Positions 8,038 to 21,079 are shown, counted from the stretch's first letter. The stretch: 64,000 nucleotides of DNA from Gemmatimonadetes bacterium T265 (GCA_019973575.1 BPUI01000001.1:186001-250000); one strand, 5' to 3'. A program made the numbers and translations. Notes: generated from the sequence alone by a model not told the origin.

Positions 8038-8394
8038 TTAGAACTCCAACCCGCCCTCGCGGGCGCCGTCGGCCACCGCCTTCACGCGGCCGTGGTACTG
8101 GTAGCCGGCGCGGTCGAACACCACGCGCGTAATGCCGGCCGCCTTCGCCCGCTCGGCGACCTGACGGCCGACCTGCGCGCTCTTGTCGCTCTTCTTCCCC
8201 TCGAACTTGATGTCCGTGACGGTGAAGAGCGTGCGCCCGGTCGTATCGTCGACGACCTGCGCGGTGATGTGCTTCAACGAACGGAACACGACCAGGCGTG
8301 GACGCTCGGCGGTGCCGCTCAACGCCTTCCGCACGCGCAGGTGCCGCCGCTTGCGCAGCTCCTGGCGCGTCTTGGGAATCGGGATCCTCGGCAT
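8038..8394 (-). CDS. rplR: 50S ribosomal protein L18 (uL18)
   Basis: 5S-rRNA-binding protein of 118 residues, the normal length for bacteria. Recognisable segments are [37 protein letters not shown] and [20 protein letters not shown]. It lies between rplF and rpsE in the standard spc order. Its ATG overlaps the rplF stop by one base (TAATG), so re-initiation is likely. Confidence 0.97.
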   Translation of the reverse strand: MPRIPIPKTRQELRKRRHLRVRKALSGTAERPRLVVFRSLKHITAQVVDDTTGRTLFTVTDIKFEGKKSDKSAQVGRQVAERAKAAGITRVVFDRAGYQYHGRVKAVADGAREGGLEF

Positions 8395-8942
8395 TACTTC
8401 CCTCCGGCCTTGCCGGCCTTACCGGCCTTGCGACGAACCGTTTCGCCCTGGTACTTGACGCCCTTGCCCTTGTACGGCTCCGGCGGCCGCAGCGACCGGA
8501 TCTCGGCCGCCACCTGCCCCACGACTTCCTTGTCCGCCCCGTCGATCACGACCGTGGTCGGGTTCGTCGCCGTGAGCTTGATGCCCGTCGGCGCGCGGTA
8601 CTCGATCGGGTGCGAGAAGCCGAGCGCGAGCTGCAGCCCGTAGGGGCGCGTCTCCGCCTTGTAGCCGACGCCGACGATCTCGAGCGTTTTCTGGAAGCCC
8701 TTCGTCACGCCCTCGACCATGTTGTTCACGAGCGAGCGCGTGAGGCCGTGGAGCGCCTTGTGCTGCGGGTCCTCCGACGGGCGGGTCACGACGAGCCGCC
8801 CCTCCTCCTGCGACACCGTGATTACCTGCGGCAGCGTGCGCGAGAGCTCCCCGCGCGGCCCCTTGACCGTGATCCGGTTCCCCTGCTGCGACACCGTGAC
8901 GCCGTTAGGCATGCTCACGGGCATCTTGCCGATACGCGACAT
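8394..8942 (-). CDS. rplF: 50S ribosomal protein L6 (uL6)
   Basis: Large-subunit protein near the factor-binding site. The protein has 182 residues with the N-terminal [19 protein letters not shown] and the C-terminal signature [21 protein letters not shown]. Codons 11-12 (CCT AAC) are part of a GTTAGGC motif. It is followed without a gap by rplR and preceded by rpsH, 12 bp upstream. Confidence 0.97.
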   Translation of the reverse strand: MSRIGKMPVSMPNGVTVSQQGNRITVKGPRGELSRTLPQVITVSQEEGRLVVTRPSEDPQHKALHGLTRSLVNNMVEGVTKGFQKTLEIVGVGYKAETRPYGLQLALGFSHPIEYRAPTGIKLTATNPTTVVIDGADKEVVGQVAAEIRSLRPPEPYKGKGVKYQGETVRRKAGKAGKAGGK

Positions 8943-8954
8943 GTGGGCGGCTCC

Positions 8955-9356
8955 TTACCAGACGAGGGCGAGGAGCTCGCCGCCGGTGCGCTGCACGCGC
9001 GCCTGGCGGTCCGAGAGCACGCCCTGCGACGTGCTGAGGATCGCGATCCCGAGCCCGTTGCGGACGCGCGGGATCTCGGTCACCCCGACGTAGCGGCGGA
9101 GCCCCGGCGTCGAGACGCGCTTGAGCTCCCGGATGACCGGCGCGCCGCCGGTCGCGTACTTGAGCACCACGCGGAGCGCCTGGCGCCCCTCCTCGGTCTC
9201 CACCAGGCGGTAGTCCTGGATGAAGTTGTGCTCCTTGAGGAGCCGCGCGATCTCGACTTTCATCTTCGACGCCGGCATGTCCACGCGCCGGTGCTTGCTC
9301 GTGCAAGCGTTCCGGATCCGCGTGAGCATGTCGGCGATCGGGTCGGTCATGCTCAT
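8955..9356 (-). CDS. rpsH: 30S ribosomal protein S8 (uS8)
   Basis: 16S-rRNA-binding assembly protein of 133 residues, the normal length. It starts MSMTDPIADMLTRIRNA and has a conserved C-terminal region (VRNGLGIAILSTSQGVLSDR). S8 is the translational repressor of the spc operon in E. coli; I did not find a clear S8-like operator, but two hairpins lie just upstream, in the gap after rpsN. Confidence 0.97.
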   Translation of the reverse strand: MSMTDPIADMLTRIRNACTSKHRRVDMPASKMKVEIARLLKEHNFIQDYRLVETEEGRQALRVVLKYATGGAPVIRELKRVSTPGLRRYVGVTEIPRVRNGLGIAILSTSQGVLSDRQARVQRTGGELLALVW

Positions 9357-9406
9357 GAAGAGTCCTATGGTATCCCGCGGTCGGGACCTGTAGGAGGGAA
9401 ATTGAC

Positions 9407-9452
9407 GGCCGCGCGACGGCGCGGCCGGGGCGGACCCCGCGTCGCGGGGTCC
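9407..9452 (-). terminator. Two tandem hairpins between rpsN and rpsH
   Basis: The first stem pairs 9407-9414 with 9419-9426 (GGCCGCGC, loop GACG). The second pairs 9432-9439 with 9445-9452 (GGACCCCG). Both are perfect and only a few bases apart, in a 106-bp spacer that is long for this operon. No T-run follows. They could act as an attenuator, an RNase site or a regulatory binding site. Confidence 0.5.
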
Positions 9453-9462
9453 GGGGGGAACG

Positions 9463-9768
9463 CTACCAGCTCGCCTTCGTGACGCCCGGGATCAGCCCCT
9501 GCAGCGCCATCTCGCGGAACGTGATGCGCGAGAGGCCGAACTGCCGCAGGTACGCCCGCGGCCGCCCGGTCATCGCGCACCGGTTCTTGTACCGCGTCGG
9601 CGACGAGTCGCGCGGCAGCTTCCGCAGCGCGGCGTACGCGGCCTGCTTGTCCTCGTCGCTCGTCGCCACGTTCTTGATCGTGGCCCGGAGCGCCGAACGC
9701 TTTTCCGCGTACTTCGCGACCAGCGCCGTGCGCTGCTGGTTCCGAACGATCTTGCTCGTCTTGGCCAT
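9463..9768 (-). CDS. rpsN: 30S ribosomal protein S14 (uS14), zinc-free form
   Basis: Small-subunit head protein of 101 residues, the length of the long zinc-independent S14 type. The C-terminal part [20 protein letters not shown] is conserved, but the paired CxxC motifs of the short zinc form are missing. The retained rpmG (at 62.3 kb) is of the cysteine-containing type, so zinc economy is not uniform here. The gene lies between rplE and rpsH, each separated from it by a hairpin-containing spacer. Confidence 0.96.
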   Translation of the reverse strand: MAKTSKIVRNQQRTALVAKYAEKRSALRATIKNVATSDEDKQAAYAALRKLPRDSSPTRYKNRCAMTGRPRAYLRQFGLSRITFREMALQGLIPGVTKASW

Positions 9769-9799
9769 ACGTCAGATGAGACCGGGGATTCCGTGAAGC

Positions 9800-9833
9800 G
9801 CGCCGGCGCGGGGCGAGAGCCCCGTTCCGGCGC
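9800..9833 (-). terminator. Two-step hairpin between rplE and rpsN
   Basis: The outer stem pairs 9800-9806 with 9827-9833 (GCGCCGG) and the inner stem pairs 9809-9814 with 9819-9824 (CGGGGC), with a GAGA tetraloop and a 2/2 internal loop. The stability should be high. No U-tract follows, so an intercistronic regulatory or processing role is as likely as termination. Confidence 0.5.
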
Positions 9834-9859
9834 AGCCCCACAATTTATGCGGCCGCCGC

Positions 9860-10687
9860 CTACGCGGCTACTGCCGTTTCCGTCAGGGCCCCGGCCATCC
9901 GGTCGGGGCGCGGCACGATCGGCTTGTCGTTCCCGCGGAACGGCATCCCGAGTTCGCGCAGCAACGCGAACGCCTGGTCGTCCCGGGTGGTCGACGTCAC
10001 GAACGTGATGTCCATCCCGTGCACCGTCTCGACCATGTCGTAGTTGATCTCCGGGAAGATCATCTGCTCCTTGACACCGAGGCTGTAGTTGCCGCGCCCG
10101 TCGAACGAGCGCGTCCCGAGCCCGCGGAAGTCGCGGATGCGCGGCACCGCGACCGAGATGAAGCGGTCGAGGAACTCCCACATCCGCGCCCCGCGGAGCG
10201 TCACCATCGCGCCGATCTCCTGCCCCTCGCGCAGCCCGAAATTGGCAATCGACTTCTTCGCCTTCCGGCGCACCGGCTTCTGCCCCGCGATGAGCGAGAG
10301 CTCCTCGACCACGGTGTCGAGCGCCCGCGGCGTCTTGATCGCCTCGCCCACGCCGCAGTTGATGACGATCTTCTCAAGGCTCGGGATCTCGTGCACGTTG
10401 GTCAGCCCGAACTGCTGGCTGAGCCGCCCGCGCACGGTTTCGGCGTAGTACTGCTTGAGGCGCGGGGCCTGGACCGGCAGCCCCTCGCCGGCGTGGCTCT
10501 TCGGCGCGAGCGACTGGCGCTCGTTCCGTCCGCCGCCGGCCTTGGCGCCGGCCTTGGCCCCGCCCTTCGCGCCGCCCTTGCCCTGCGGCGGCGCGTTCTT
10601 GTTGCCCGGCGGGTTCTTGCCGCCCGCCTTCCCACCCTTGCCGCCGGCGGCGTTCTTGCCGCCCTTGGCGTTGTCCTTCGCGGCCAT
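9860..10687 (-). CDS. rplE: 50S ribosomal protein L5 (uL5) with a Lys/Gly-rich N-terminal extension
   Basis: 5S-rRNA-binding protein of the central protuberance. The normal L5 core starts at about residue 75 (PRLKQYYAETVRGRLSQQFG) and includes IVINCGVGEAI and TTRDDQAFALLRELGMPF. The first ~70 residues are a low-complexity run of Lys, Gly, Ala and Asn, so the total is 275 instead of about 180 residues. The frame is open throughout and the ATG at 10687 fits the spacing to rplX (15 bp). No methionine lies between the extension and the core, which favours real translation of the tail. Confidence 0.94.
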   Translation of the reverse strand: MAAKDNAKGGKNAAGGKGGKAGGKNPPGNKNAPPQGKGGAKGGAKAGAKAGGGRNERQSLAPKSHAGEGLPVQAPRLKQYYAETVRGRLSQQFGLTNVHEIPSLEKIVINCGVGEAIKTPRALDTVVEELSLIAGQKPVRRKAKKSIANFGLREGQEIGAMVTLRGARMWEFLDRFISVAVPRIRDFRGLGTRSFDGRGNYSLGVKEQMIFPEINYDMVETVHGMDITFVTSTTRDDQAFALLRELGMPFRGNDKPIVPRPDRMAGALTETAVAA

Positions 10688-10702
10688 GTGTGTCGCCCTC
10701 CG

Positions 10703-11125
10703 TTAGTCGCGCGCGGCGCGTTCGGGGGCCGGGATCACGGCGCCGCTCTTCACGGCCACCCGCGCCTTGTGCCCCTCCGCGTCCGTCTGCTGGCGTGTGC
10801 GCGTCGGCCGCCCGGTCTCGGGGTCGACGAGCATGACCTTGCTCGCCGCGATCGGCGCCGGCACCTCCAGGATGCCGCTCTGCTCCTCGGGCCGGCGCGC
10901 GCGCCGGTGCTTCTTGACGATGTTGATCCCCTCGACGAGCACGCGGCCGGTCTTCGGGAACACCCGGAGCACCTTGCCCTGCCGGCCCCGGTCCTCCTCG
11001 GACCCGCGCATCACCTGCACCGTGTCGCCCGTGCGCACGTGCAGCTTCTGGCGCTCGCCCTTGTTCGCGTGGCGCCCGCTCGAGAGCCGGACGCCTTCCG
11101 TCTTCCGGTACTTGAGGACGCGCAT
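10703..11125 (-). CDS. rplX: 50S ribosomal protein L24 (uL24)
   Basis: Assembly-initiator protein of the large subunit. The KOW motif region reads [20 protein letters not shown], followed by [17 protein letters not shown]. At 140 residues it is longer than the usual ~100-110. The extra length is about 25 basic residues before the KOW region (starting [20 protein letters not shown]) and a charged C-terminal tail. The ATG at 11125 sits one base after the rplN stop codon. Confidence 0.95.
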   Translation of the reverse strand: MRVLKYRKTEGVRLSSGRHANKGERQKLHVRTGDTVQVMRGSEEDRGRQGKVLRVFPKTGRVLVEGINIVKKHRRARRPEEQSGILEVPAPIAASKVMLVDPETGRPTRTRQQTDAEGHKARVAVKSGAVIPAPERAARD

Positions 11126-11126
11126 C

Positions 11127-11495
11127 TCAGAGCACCTCGGGGGCGAGCGAGACGATCTTCATGTAGCGCCGCTCGCGGAGCTCGCGCGCCACCGGGCCGA
11201 AGATGCGCGTCGCACGCGGCTCGCCGGCGTCGTTGATGATCACCACCGCGTTCTCGTCGAAGCGGATGTAGCTCCCGTCCTTGCGGCGGGTCTCCTTCGC
11301 CGTGCGCACGACCACCGCCTTCGCGACGTCGCTCTTCTTCACGGTCCCGTTGGGCAGCGCGTCCTTGACCGCCACGATCACCTGGTCGCCCAGGCCGGCG
11401 TAGCGGCGTCCGGTGCCGCCCAGGACGCGGATCACGAGCGCGCGCTTCGCGCCCGAGTTGTCCGCCACCCGGACCATCGATTCCTGTTGAATCAT
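11127..11495 (-). CDS. rplN: 50S ribosomal protein L14 (uL14)
   Basis: Large-subunit protein at the subunit interface. It has 122 residues, the standard length, and starts [20 protein letters not shown]. The conserved C-terminal part [20 protein letters not shown] is intact. It lies between rpsQ (6 bp upstream) and rplX (1 bp downstream) in the standard spc order. Confidence 0.98.
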   Translation of the reverse strand: MIQQESMVRVADNSGAKRALVIRVLGGTGRRYAGLGDQVIVAVKDALPNGTVKKSDVAKAVVVRTAKETRRKDGSYIRFDENAVVIINDAGEPRATRIFGPVARELRERRYMKIVSLAPEVL

Positions 11496-11501
11496 GGCTC
11501 C

Positions 11502-11822
11502 TTACCTCGCGCGCTCGACGATCTCGACCACGCGCCACCGCTTGTCCTTCGACAGCGGGCGGGTCTCGACGATGCGGACGGTGTCGCCCTGCTTCGCCGA
11601 GTTCTCCTCGTCGTGCGCCTTAAACTTCTTGGACCGCGTCACCATCTTGCCGTAGATCGGGTGCGGCACGCGGCGGTCGATCTGCACGACCACGGTCTTC
11701 TGCATCTTGTCGCTGACGACGAGGCCCGTGCGCACCTTGCGGCCGCCGAACGGCTTCTCGCTGGCCGCGGCGCCTGCACCCGCGGTGCCGGCCGTCGTCT
11801 GCGTCTGGTTGATTTCTGCCAT
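11502..11822 (-). CDS. rpsQ: 30S ribosomal protein S17 (uS17)
   Basis: 16S-rRNA-binding protein. The conserved part begins at about residue 27 ([20 protein letters not shown]) and includes [20 protein letters not shown]. An N-terminal lead of some 25 Ala/Thr/Gly-rich residues makes it 106 residues instead of about 85. The ATG at 11822 is the only plausible start, since no methionine occurs between it and the core. It follows rpmC by 16 bp. Confidence 0.96.
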   Translation of the reverse strand: MAEINQTQTTAGTAGAGAAASEKPFGGRKVRTGLVVSDKMQKTVVVQIDRRVPHPIYGKMVTRSKKFKAHDEENSAKQGDTVRIVETRPLSKDKRWRVVEIVERAR

Positions 11823-11838
11823 TGCTCGGTGTCCCCGC

Positions 11839-12252
11839 TCAGGTCGTCTGCGCGGCCTGGGCGGCCGGCGCGCTGCGCTTCACGCTCTTCCCGCCGGCGG
11901 CGCTTGCGCCGCTCCCCTTCGGCCGGCGCGCGGCCGACGGCCGCTTCCGGTTCGCGCGGTTGTGCGCCCGCTCCGCCGCGCGCTCGGCCGCCTTGCCCTC
12001 GCGGCGGTTCTTGCGCCGGCGCTCCGTCGGCGTCAGCGGCCGCTCGGCCGCCGGCGCCGCCTCGAGCTCCCGCTGCCGCAGCAGCGTGAGGATGCGCGCG
12101 ATGTCGCGCCGCACCGTCCGGAGCCGCAGCGGCTGCTCGAGCGTCTCCGTCGCCGCGCGGAACTTGAGGCGGAACCGCTCCTCCTCCAGCTCCAGCACGC
12201 GAGAGCGCAGGTCGGCGTCCGACATGCCGCGGATTTCGTCCGTGATCGCCAT
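11839..12252 (-). CDS. rpmC: 50S ribosomal protein L29 (uL29) with a long basic C-terminal tail
   Basis: Exit-tunnel protein that forms part of the docking site for nascent-chain factors. Residues 1-65 are a normal L29 ([20 protein letters not shown], then [20 protein letters not shown]). They are followed by about 70 residues rich in Arg, Lys and Ala with no L29 counterpart, giving 137 residues in total. The start at 12252 overlaps the rplP stop by one base. The tail lies in the same uninterrupted frame and ends 16 bp before rpsQ. L29 sits at the tunnel exit, so the tail could reach ribosome-associated factors. Confidence 0.93.
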   Translation of the reverse strand: MAITDEIRGMSDADLRSRVLELEEERFRLKFRAATETLEQPLRLRTVRRDIARILTLLRQRELEAAPAAERPLTPTERRRKNRREGKAAERAAERAHNRANRKRPSAARRPKGSGASAAGGKSVKRSAPAAQAAQTT

Positions 12253-12701
12253 TAGTGGGCCTCCTCCGTGGCGGCCGCGCCGGCCGCGTGGGCGTCCTCG
12301 CGGGCGACGAACTTGCTCTTTACGCTCAGCTTGGCCGCCGCGAGCGCCATCGCCTGCTCGGCGACCTCGCGCGGGACGCCCTCGAGCTCGAACATCATCC
12401 GGCCCGGCTTGACCACGGCCACCCACGCCTCCGGCGAGCCCTTGCCCTTCCCCATGCGGGTCTCGGCGGGCTTCTTCGTGATCGGCTTGTCGGGGAAGAT
12501 CCGGATCCAGATCTTGCCGCCGCGCTTGATGCTCCGGCTGATCGCGACGCGGCACGCCTCGATCTGCCGGTTGCTCACCCAGCCGGGCTCCATCGCCTGC
12601 AGCCCGAAGTGGCCGAACGAGACCTCCGAGCCGCGGTACGCGGTCCCGGTCATCCGGCCCTTGAACATCTTGCGGAACTTGACGCGCTTGGGACTCAGCA
12701 T
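12252..12701 (-). CDS. rplP: 50S ribosomal protein L16 (uL16)
   Basis: Large-subunit protein near the peptidyl-transferase centre and the A-site tRNA. It has 149 residues, the first ~137 of which match the family ([39 protein letters not shown]). A short Ala/His-rich tail follows. A GGAGG ribosome-binding site precedes the ATG, and a GTTAGGC motif (12704-12710) sits between them, directly upstream of the start codon. The 3' end overlaps rpmC. Confidence 0.97.
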   Translation of the reverse strand: MLSPKRVKFRKMFKGRMTGTAYRGSEVSFGHFGLQAMEPGWVSNRQIEACRVAISRSIKRGGKIWIRIFPDKPITKKPAETRMGKGKGSPEAWVAVVKPGRMMFELEGVPREVAEQAMALAAAKLSVKSKFVAREDAHAAGAAATEEAH

Positions 12702-12718
12702 GTGTTAGGCCCTCCCGC

Positions 12719-13387
12719 TCAGCTCGCGCTCGAATACGTGGTCGCGCCGGCGCGGCGCCCCTCGACGACCTCGCCCTTGAACACCCACACCTTCACCCCG
12801 ATCGTGCCGAACGTGGTCTTGGCGGTGCTCGTCGCGTAGTCGATGTCGGCGCGCAGCGTGTGGAGCGGCACGCGCCCCTCGTGGTAGCCCTCGACGCGCG
12901 CGATCTCCGCGCCGCCGAGCCGCCCACCCGCCTTGACCTTGATGCCCTGCGCGCCGGAGCGCATCGCGCTCTGCACGGCGCGCTTCATCGCGCGGCGGAA
13001 GCTCACGCGCCCGGCGAGCTGCTGCGCGATCGAGTCGGCGACCAGCTGCGCCTCGACCTCGGGGCGCTTGATCTCCTCCACGTTCACGCCGACCTCCTTG
13101 CCCGTCAGCTGCGCGAGCTCGTCGCGCAGCTTGTCGACCTCCGCGCCCTTCTTGCCGATCACCACGCCCGGGCGGCCGGTGTGGATCGTCACCACCACCT
13201 TGCCCGGCTTGCGCTCGATCGTCACGTCCGCGATCGCCGCGTGGCCCATGCGCTGCCGCAGGTACTTCCGGAGCAGCGCGTCTTCCTTCAACAGCTGCGG
13301 CATTTCCTTCTTGCCGGCATACCACGTCGACCGGTGGTCGCGCGAGATGCCGAGTCGGAAGCCGATCGGGTGCGTCTTCTGTCCCAT
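12719..13387 (-). CDS. rpsC: 30S ribosomal protein S3 (uS3)
   Basis: Small-subunit head protein at the mRNA entry site. It has 222 residues and starts [20 protein letters not shown]. The KH domain GxxG region is [20 protein letters not shown], and the C-terminal domain contains [20 protein letters not shown]. The start codon at 13387 overlaps the rplV stop by one base. Confidence 0.98.
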   Translation of the reverse strand: MGQKTHPIGFRLGISRDHRSTWYAGKKEMPQLLKEDALLRKYLRQRMGHAAIADVTIERKPGKVVVTIHTGRPGVVIGKKGAEVDKLRDELAQLTGKEVGVNVEEIKRPEVEAQLVADSIAQQLAGRVSFRRAMKRAVQSAMRSGAQGIKVKAGGRLGGAEIARVEGYHEGRVPLHTLRADIDYATSTAKTTFGTIGVKVWVFKGEVVEGRRAGATTYSSAS

Positions 13388-13899
13388 TAGCGTTCCCCCT
13401 TCTTGACGGCGGCGGTCTGCACGCCCTGCTCGCGGCGCTTCGCCGGACGCTCCGCGACCACGATCTCGATGTGGCTGGTGCGCTTGTGGACGGGCGTGGC
13501 GCGCCCCATGGCCGCCGGCGTGAACCGCTTGAGCTTGCGCCCCTCGTTCACGATGGCGTGCGCCACGTACAGCGTGTCGACGTCGACGGCGGCGCCGGTG
13601 CGGCGCGCGGCGTCCTCGCAGTTCGCGACGGCGCTCGAGAGCACCTTCGCGATCTCGTCGGACGCGTGCTTCTTGCTGAACTGCAGCACGGCGAGCGCCT
13701 CGTTCACGCCGAGGCCGCGGATCTGGTCGACGACGAGCCGCACCTTGTAGGGCGACTGCCGCGTCGAGCGCTGGAAGGCCCGCGCCGCGTTCGGCAGCCC
13801 GAGCGCGCGCTCGGCGTTGAGCGCGCCGGCGAGCCCCGGCTTGCGGTGCGTCGGGAGGCGGTGCGGCGCGAGGGCCGGGACCGGCGTTGCGTTAGGCAT
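13387..13899 (-). CDS. rplV: 50S ribosomal protein L22 (uL22), extended
   Basis: Exit-tunnel protein. The L22 core starts near residue 42 ([20 protein letters not shown]), includes the tunnel-loop segment, and ends with [18 protein letters not shown]. The total is 170 residues against about 110 in E. coli. The excess is an N-terminal Pro/Ala/Arg-rich lead of about 40 residues and a short C-terminal tail. The start [14 protein letters not shown] is at 13899, and its Pro-Asn codons are part of a GTTAGGC motif. No other in-frame ATG lies before the core. Confidence 0.94.
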   Translation of the reverse strand: MPNATPVPALAPHRLPTHRKPGLAGALNAERALGLPNAARAFQRSTRQSPYKVRLVVDQIRGLGVNEALAVLQFSKKHASDEIAKVLSSAVANCEDAARRTGAAVDVDTLYVAHAIVNEGRKLKRFTPAAMGRATPVHKRTSHIEIVVAERPAKRREQGVQTAAVKKGER

Positions 13900-13913
13900 C
13901 TGTCGGTCCCCCG

Positions 13914-14207
13914 TTAGCGCTTCGCGCCGCCGGCCTTCTTGTCGGTCTTCTGCGCGACGTGGCCGCGGAAGAGCCGCGTGGGCGAGAACTCGCCGAGCTT
14001 GTGCCCGACCATGTTCTCGGTCACGTAGACCGGGATGAACTTGTTGCCGTTGTGCACGGCGAAGGTGTGCCCGACGAACTCCGGGAGGATCGTCGACGCA
14101 CGCGACCAGGTCTTCACGACCCGCTTCTCGTTGCGGCCGTTCAGCACGTCGACCTTGTCCGCCAAGGCCTCCTGCACGAACGGGCCCTTCTTGATGCTGC
14201 GTGCCAT
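13914..14207 (-). CDS. rpsS: 30S ribosomal protein S19 (uS19)
   Basis: Small-subunit head protein that contacts the 50S subunit and tRNA. It has 97 residues and starts [20 protein letters not shown]. The segments [20 protein letters not shown] and [16 protein letters not shown] are typical. It lies between rplB (27 bp upstream) and rplV (14 bp downstream) in the standard S10 order. Confidence 0.98.
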   Translation of the reverse strand: MARSIKKGPFVQEALADKVDVLNGRNEKRVVKTWSRASTILPEFVGHTFAVHNGNKFIPVYVTENMVGHKLGEFSPTRLFRGHVAQKTDKKAGGAKR

Positions 14208-14234
14208 AGTGGTGTCTCCTCTGTCGCCGGGCGG

Positions 14235-15065
14235 TTACTGCGTGGCCTTGCCGCGGCGGCGGCCGCGCACGATCAGCCGGGTCGACGCCTTCTTCCTGTC
14301 GCGCGTCTTGACGCCCTCCTTCTTGCCCCACGGGCTGACGACGTTGCGCCCGCCGCGCGTGCGCCCGCCGTGCGGGTGGTCGACGGGGTTCATCACCTCG
14401 CCGCGCACCTTCGGGCGGTGGCCCATCCAGCGCGTCTTGCCTGCCTTGCCCCAGCTCACCAGCTCGTGCTCCGCGTTGCCGACCTCACCGATCGTCGCGA
14501 GGCAGCGGCGGTGGATCATCCGCGTCTCGGTCGACGGCAGGCGGAGCGTGACGTACTCGCCCTCCTTGGCCACGACCTGGAGCGACGTGCCCGCCGAGCG
14601 CGCCATCTGCCCGCCCTTGCCGGGCTTGAGCTCGACGTTGTGCACCGCCGTGCCGAGCGGCACCTCGCCCAACGGCAGGGCGTTGCCCGTGCGCACGTCC
14701 GAGCCGGGGCCCGCCGTGACCGTGTCGCCCACGCCCAGCCCCTTCGGGTGCAGGATGTAGCGCTTCTCGCCGTCCGGGTACTCGACGAGCGCGATGCGCG
14801 CCGAGCGGTTCGGGTCGTACTCGATGTGGCGCACCGTCGCGGCGACGCCGTGCTTGTTGCGCTTGAAGTCGATGATGCGGTACTTCCGCTTGTTCCCGCC
14901 CCCGATGCGGCGCATCGAGATGTGGCCGTGGTTGTCGCGGCCGCCCGAGCGCGGCAGCGCCTCGGTGAGCGACTTCTCCGGCGTCGTGCGCGTGATCTCG
15001 GAGAAGTCCGAGACGGTGCGGAAGCGCGTGCCCTTGGTGACGGGCTTGAACTGACGAATCGGCAT
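14235..15065 (-). CDS. rplB: 50S ribosomal protein L2 (uL2)
   Basis: Core large-subunit protein needed for subunit joining and peptidyl transfer. It has 276 residues, the normal length. The conserved C-terminal region with the catalytically important histidine reads [20 protein letters not shown]. The N-terminal part contains [19 protein letters not shown]. It follows rplW by 4 bp. Confidence 0.98.
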   Translation of the reverse strand: MPIRQFKPVTKGTRFRTVSDFSEITRTTPEKSLTEALPRSGGRDNHGHISMRRIGGGNKRKYRIIDFKRNKHGVAATVRHIEYDPNRSARIALVEYPDGEKRYILHPKGLGVGDTVTAGPGSDVRTGNALPLGEVPLGTAVHNVELKPGKGGQMARSAGTSLQVVAKEGEYVTLRLPSTETRMIHRRCLATIGEVGNAEHELVSWGKAGKTRWMGHRPKVRGEVMNPVDHPHGGRTRGGRNVVSPWGKKEGVKTRDRKKASTRLIVRGRRRGKATQ

Positions 15066-15069
15066 TGCG

Positions 15070-15363
15070 TTAGCCCTCGAAGCCGAAGCCCTCGATCGTG
15101 TCGCCCTGGCGGAGCGTCACGATCGCCTTCTTCCAGTGCGGGCGGCGGCCGAGGTTGGTCCCGACGCGCTTGGCCTTGCCGCGGACGTTCATCGTCCACA
15201 CGGCCGTGACCTTCACGCCGAAGAGCTTCTCGATCGCCTGGCGGATCTCCTGCTTGTTCGCGGCCGGGTTCACCTCGAACACGTACTCGCCCTTCTCCTG
15301 GTAGGCGAGCGACGTCTGTTCGGTGATGATCGGCCGCACGATGGTGCGGTGCAGCGTGGGCAT
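15070..15363 (-). CDS. rplW: 50S ribosomal protein L23 (uL23)
   Basis: Exit-site protein that serves as a docking point for trigger factor and SRP. It has 97 residues: [19 protein letters not shown], then the family segment [20 protein letters not shown] and [21 protein letters not shown] chose the ATG at 15363, two bases after the rplD stop. A GTTAGGC motif lies across the rplD stop codon. Confidence 0.97.
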   Translation of the reverse strand: MPTLHRTIVRPIITEQTSLAYQEKGEYVFEVNPAANKQEIRQAIEKLFGVKVTAVWTMNVRGKAKRVGTNLGRRPHWKKAIVTLRQGDTIEGFGFEG

Positions 15364-15365
15364 CG

Positions 15366-16106
15366 TTAGGCCTCCGCCTCGGTGGTGGACGCCCCGCGCG
15401 CCCCGGCGGCGAGTTCGGCGAGCGCGGCCGCGTCCTCTTCGGCCGCCTTCGGCGGCGCGGTCAGCGCGGCCCGCTCGACGACGACGACGTCCGACCACAG
15501 CACGTGGTAGGTCGACGCGTCGGAGTAGGGCATCACGTGCACGCGGCCGACGTTGCGGGCGCTCAGGTACGTCGCCTCGCGCACGCCGTTGGTCAGGACG
15601 AGCACCTTCTTCTCGGCGACGCCGAGGCGGCCGAGCAGGGCGAGGAAGTTCTTCGTGCTCGGCGCGTCCATCGCGAGCGACTCGACGACGAGCAGGTCGC
15701 CCTCGCGGGCGCGGGCGTTGAGCGCGCTCTTGCGCGCGAGCGCCTTCACCTTGCGGTTGAGCCGCTGCGTGTAGTCGCGCGGGGTCGGGCCGAACACGGT
15801 ACCGCCGCCCGGCCAGTGCGGCGCCCGGGTCGAGCCCTGGCGCGCGCGGCCGGTGCCCTTCTGCTTCCAGGGCTTCTGGTTGCCGCCCGTGACGAGGCCG
15901 CGGGTCTTCGTCGATGCGGTGCCCTGGCGCTGGTTGGCGAGGTACGCCTTCACCGCCTGGTGCATCACGGGCACGTTCACCGTCCCGTCGTAGAGCTCGG
16001 CGGGGAGCGTCACGCGCTCGCCGCGCGCCGTGCCGTCGGCGGCGTACGACGCGGCCTGCAGCGGCTCGGTCGCGTACGCCTGCGAGTTGTCGTTCGTCTC
16101 GGTCAT
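15366..16106 (-). CDS. rplD: 50S ribosomal protein L4 (uL4)
   Basis: Exit-tunnel protein of 246 residues. In E. coli it also represses its own operon. The tunnel-loop region reads RGLVTGGNQKPWKQKGTGRA followed by RQGSTRAPHWPGGGTVFGP. The first 30 residues and an Ala/Glu-rich tail of about 30 residues extend the family core (about 200-210). It follows rplC by 4 bp. Confidence 0.97.
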   Translation of the reverse strand: MTETNDNSQAYATEPLQAASYAADGTARGERVTLPAELYDGTVNVPVMHQAVKAYLANQRQGTASTKTRGLVTGGNQKPWKQKGTGRARQGSTRAPHWPGGGTVFGPTPRDYTQRLNRKVKALARKSALNARAREGDLLVVESLAMDAPSTKNFLALLGRLGVAEKKVLVLTNGVREATYLSARNVGRVHVMPYSDASTYHVLWSDVVVVERAALTAPPKAAEEDAAALAELAAGARGASTTEAEA

Positions 16107-16110
16107 CGCG

Positions 16111-16794
16111 TCAACCCTGCTTGCGCACGAGGACGATCCCGTTCGTCGGGCCGGCCACCGCGCCGCGGACGTAGATCAGGTTGCGCTCCGTGTCGATCTT
16201 CTCGACGCGGAGGCCGCTCTGGGTGTGCCGCTCGTCGCCGTAGTGGCCGGGCATCTTCTTGCCCTTGATGACGCGCGACGGGTCGGTGCCGGGGCCGATC
16301 GAGCCCGGCTTGCGGTGCTTCGTGTTGCCGTGCGTGTTGGGCCCGCCGCCGAAGCCGTGGCGCTTGACGACGCCCTGGAAGCCGCGGCCCTTGGTCGTGC
16401 CGGTGACCTTGACGCGCTCGCCGGCGGCAAAGATGTCGACCCCGAGCGTCTGCCCCGGCGTGAACGTCGGGACCTCGGGGTTCTTGCCCGGCGCGTCGTC
16501 CAGGCGGAAGGAGCGGAGGTGGCGCGGCGCGTAGTCGAGCCCCGCCTTCGCGGCGTGGCCTAACGCGGCCCGCGTCGCGCGGCGGCCCTTGGGCGTCTTC
16601 TCGCCCGGCCCGTTCTCGCGCGGCGTGCGGAACGCCCCGTGCCCGAGCTCGACCGACGCGTAGCCCGCGGTCGCCTTGTCGAGCACCCGGGTGACCCGGT
16701 TCGGCTCGGCCTCGATGACCGTGACCGGGACCTGCTGGCCCTGCTCGTTGAAGATCTGGGTCATGCCCAGCTTCTTCCCGATGATGCCGATCAT
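16111..16794 (-). CDS. rplC: 50S ribosomal protein L3 (uL3)
   Basis: Early-assembly large-subunit protein of 227 residues that reaches toward the peptidyl-transferase centre. It starts [20 protein letters not shown] and contains the loop [20 protein letters not shown] with the Gln/Gly-rich central extension. It is separated from rpsJ by 144 bp with a strong stem-loop. It contains one GCCTAAC motif, read as Leu-Gly. Confidence 0.98.
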   Translation of the reverse strand: MIGIIGKKLGMTQIFNEQGQQVPVTVIEAEPNRVTRVLDKATAGYASVELGHGAFRTPRENGPGEKTPKGRRATRAALGHAAKAGLDYAPRHLRSFRLDDAPGKNPEVPTFTPGQTLGVDIFAAGERVKVTGTTKGRGFQGVVKRHGFGGGPNTHGNTKHRKPGSIGPGTDPSRVIKGKKMPGHYGDERHTQSGLRVEKIDTERNLIYVRGAVAGPTNGIVLVRKQG

Positions 16795-16876
16795 TGGTGT
16801 CTCGCTTTCGTTAGTCGCGGCCCGCGCACGACCGATGTGTCGTGTTCGCGTTGCTGGCCGTTGGACTGTGGCGCGC

Positions 16877-16918
16877 GTCGCGGGGACGTGACCGTCTGCC
16901 GTCAGCGGTCCCCGCGAC
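16877..16918 (-). terminator. 11-bp perfect stem-loop between rpsJ and rplC
   Basis: The arms GTCGCGGGGAC (16877-16887) and the exact complement (16908-16918) enclose a 20-nt loop that itself contains TGAC/GTCA. It lies in the leader of rplC, inside the S10 operon. No U-tract follows. It could be an L4-responsive attenuator placed after rpsJ instead of before it, or an RNA-processing site. Confidence 0.5.
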
Positions 16919-16938
16919 CTCGCACCCGTGGTGCGGAA

Positions 16939-17247
<309 letters not shown>

Positions 17248-17262
17248 GGTAGGCAGTCTCCC

Positions 17263-18456
<1,194 letters not shown>

Positions 18457-18498
18457 TGTATTCGTCTCTCTCTGATAAGTATGAGGAACTGACGGCGG

Positions 18499-20619
<2,121 letters not shown>

Positions 20620-21079
20620 ATGCGAGACCCGTAGCGGGTGCGGAGTACTTGGCGTTGAGCAGCCGTAGTGACAACAGAAAAGCGGGTGGACCGGTCGCCT
20701 CGCTCGAGGTCGGTATCCATCCGCCACCGCCGGGTGTGCTCGCCTCTGTTGCGCGAGCGGGGACCCATGGCGCATCGGGACCGCGCGGCTGCGCGACTGC
20801 CGTCCCGACGTCTCGTTGTGCGTCCTGCGTGTGAGCGTACCCCGGCACGTCGAAAAGGGGTCCCACGCACGGCAAGCCTGAACAACGTACCCGAGCGGGA
20901 GGCGAAGTCAATGCCCTACCACCAGTTACGTCCCGAACGTGAGCGACCTCGCGGACACCGCCGCGACGTCTACGTCGAGGCGGGCGGTTCAACGATCAGC
21001 CGTCGACGAGATCGCGGCAGGCTCAACCGGCAACTCGCCGAAACCGCGCCGTGCCGCGCGGCGGGCCGTCGCGGCGACG
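20620..21079. other. fusA leader and spacer, no gene seen
   Basis: 460 bp with no supportable coding region; the open frames here are short and Arg/Pro-rich. It holds the candidate fusA promoter at 20884-20911, which implies a 5' leader of about 250 nt for the fusA-tuf-S10-spc transcript. No GTTAGGC motif occurs here or anywhere from 16.6 to 25.5 kb. Confidence 0.5.
20884..20911 (-). promoter_or_regulatory. Candidate promoter of the fusA-tuf-S10-spc cluster
   Basis: On the minus strand TTGACT (20911-20906) is separated by 16 nt from TACGTT (20889-20884). Five of six -35 positions match the consensus. The predicted start near 20877 gives a leader of about 258 nt before the fusA ATG. Confidence 0.5.

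Noticed and set aside
20620-21079. A riboswitch in the long fusA leader
   Set aside because: I could not match any known riboswitch core or a convincing conserved fold; only a candidate promoter is supported.
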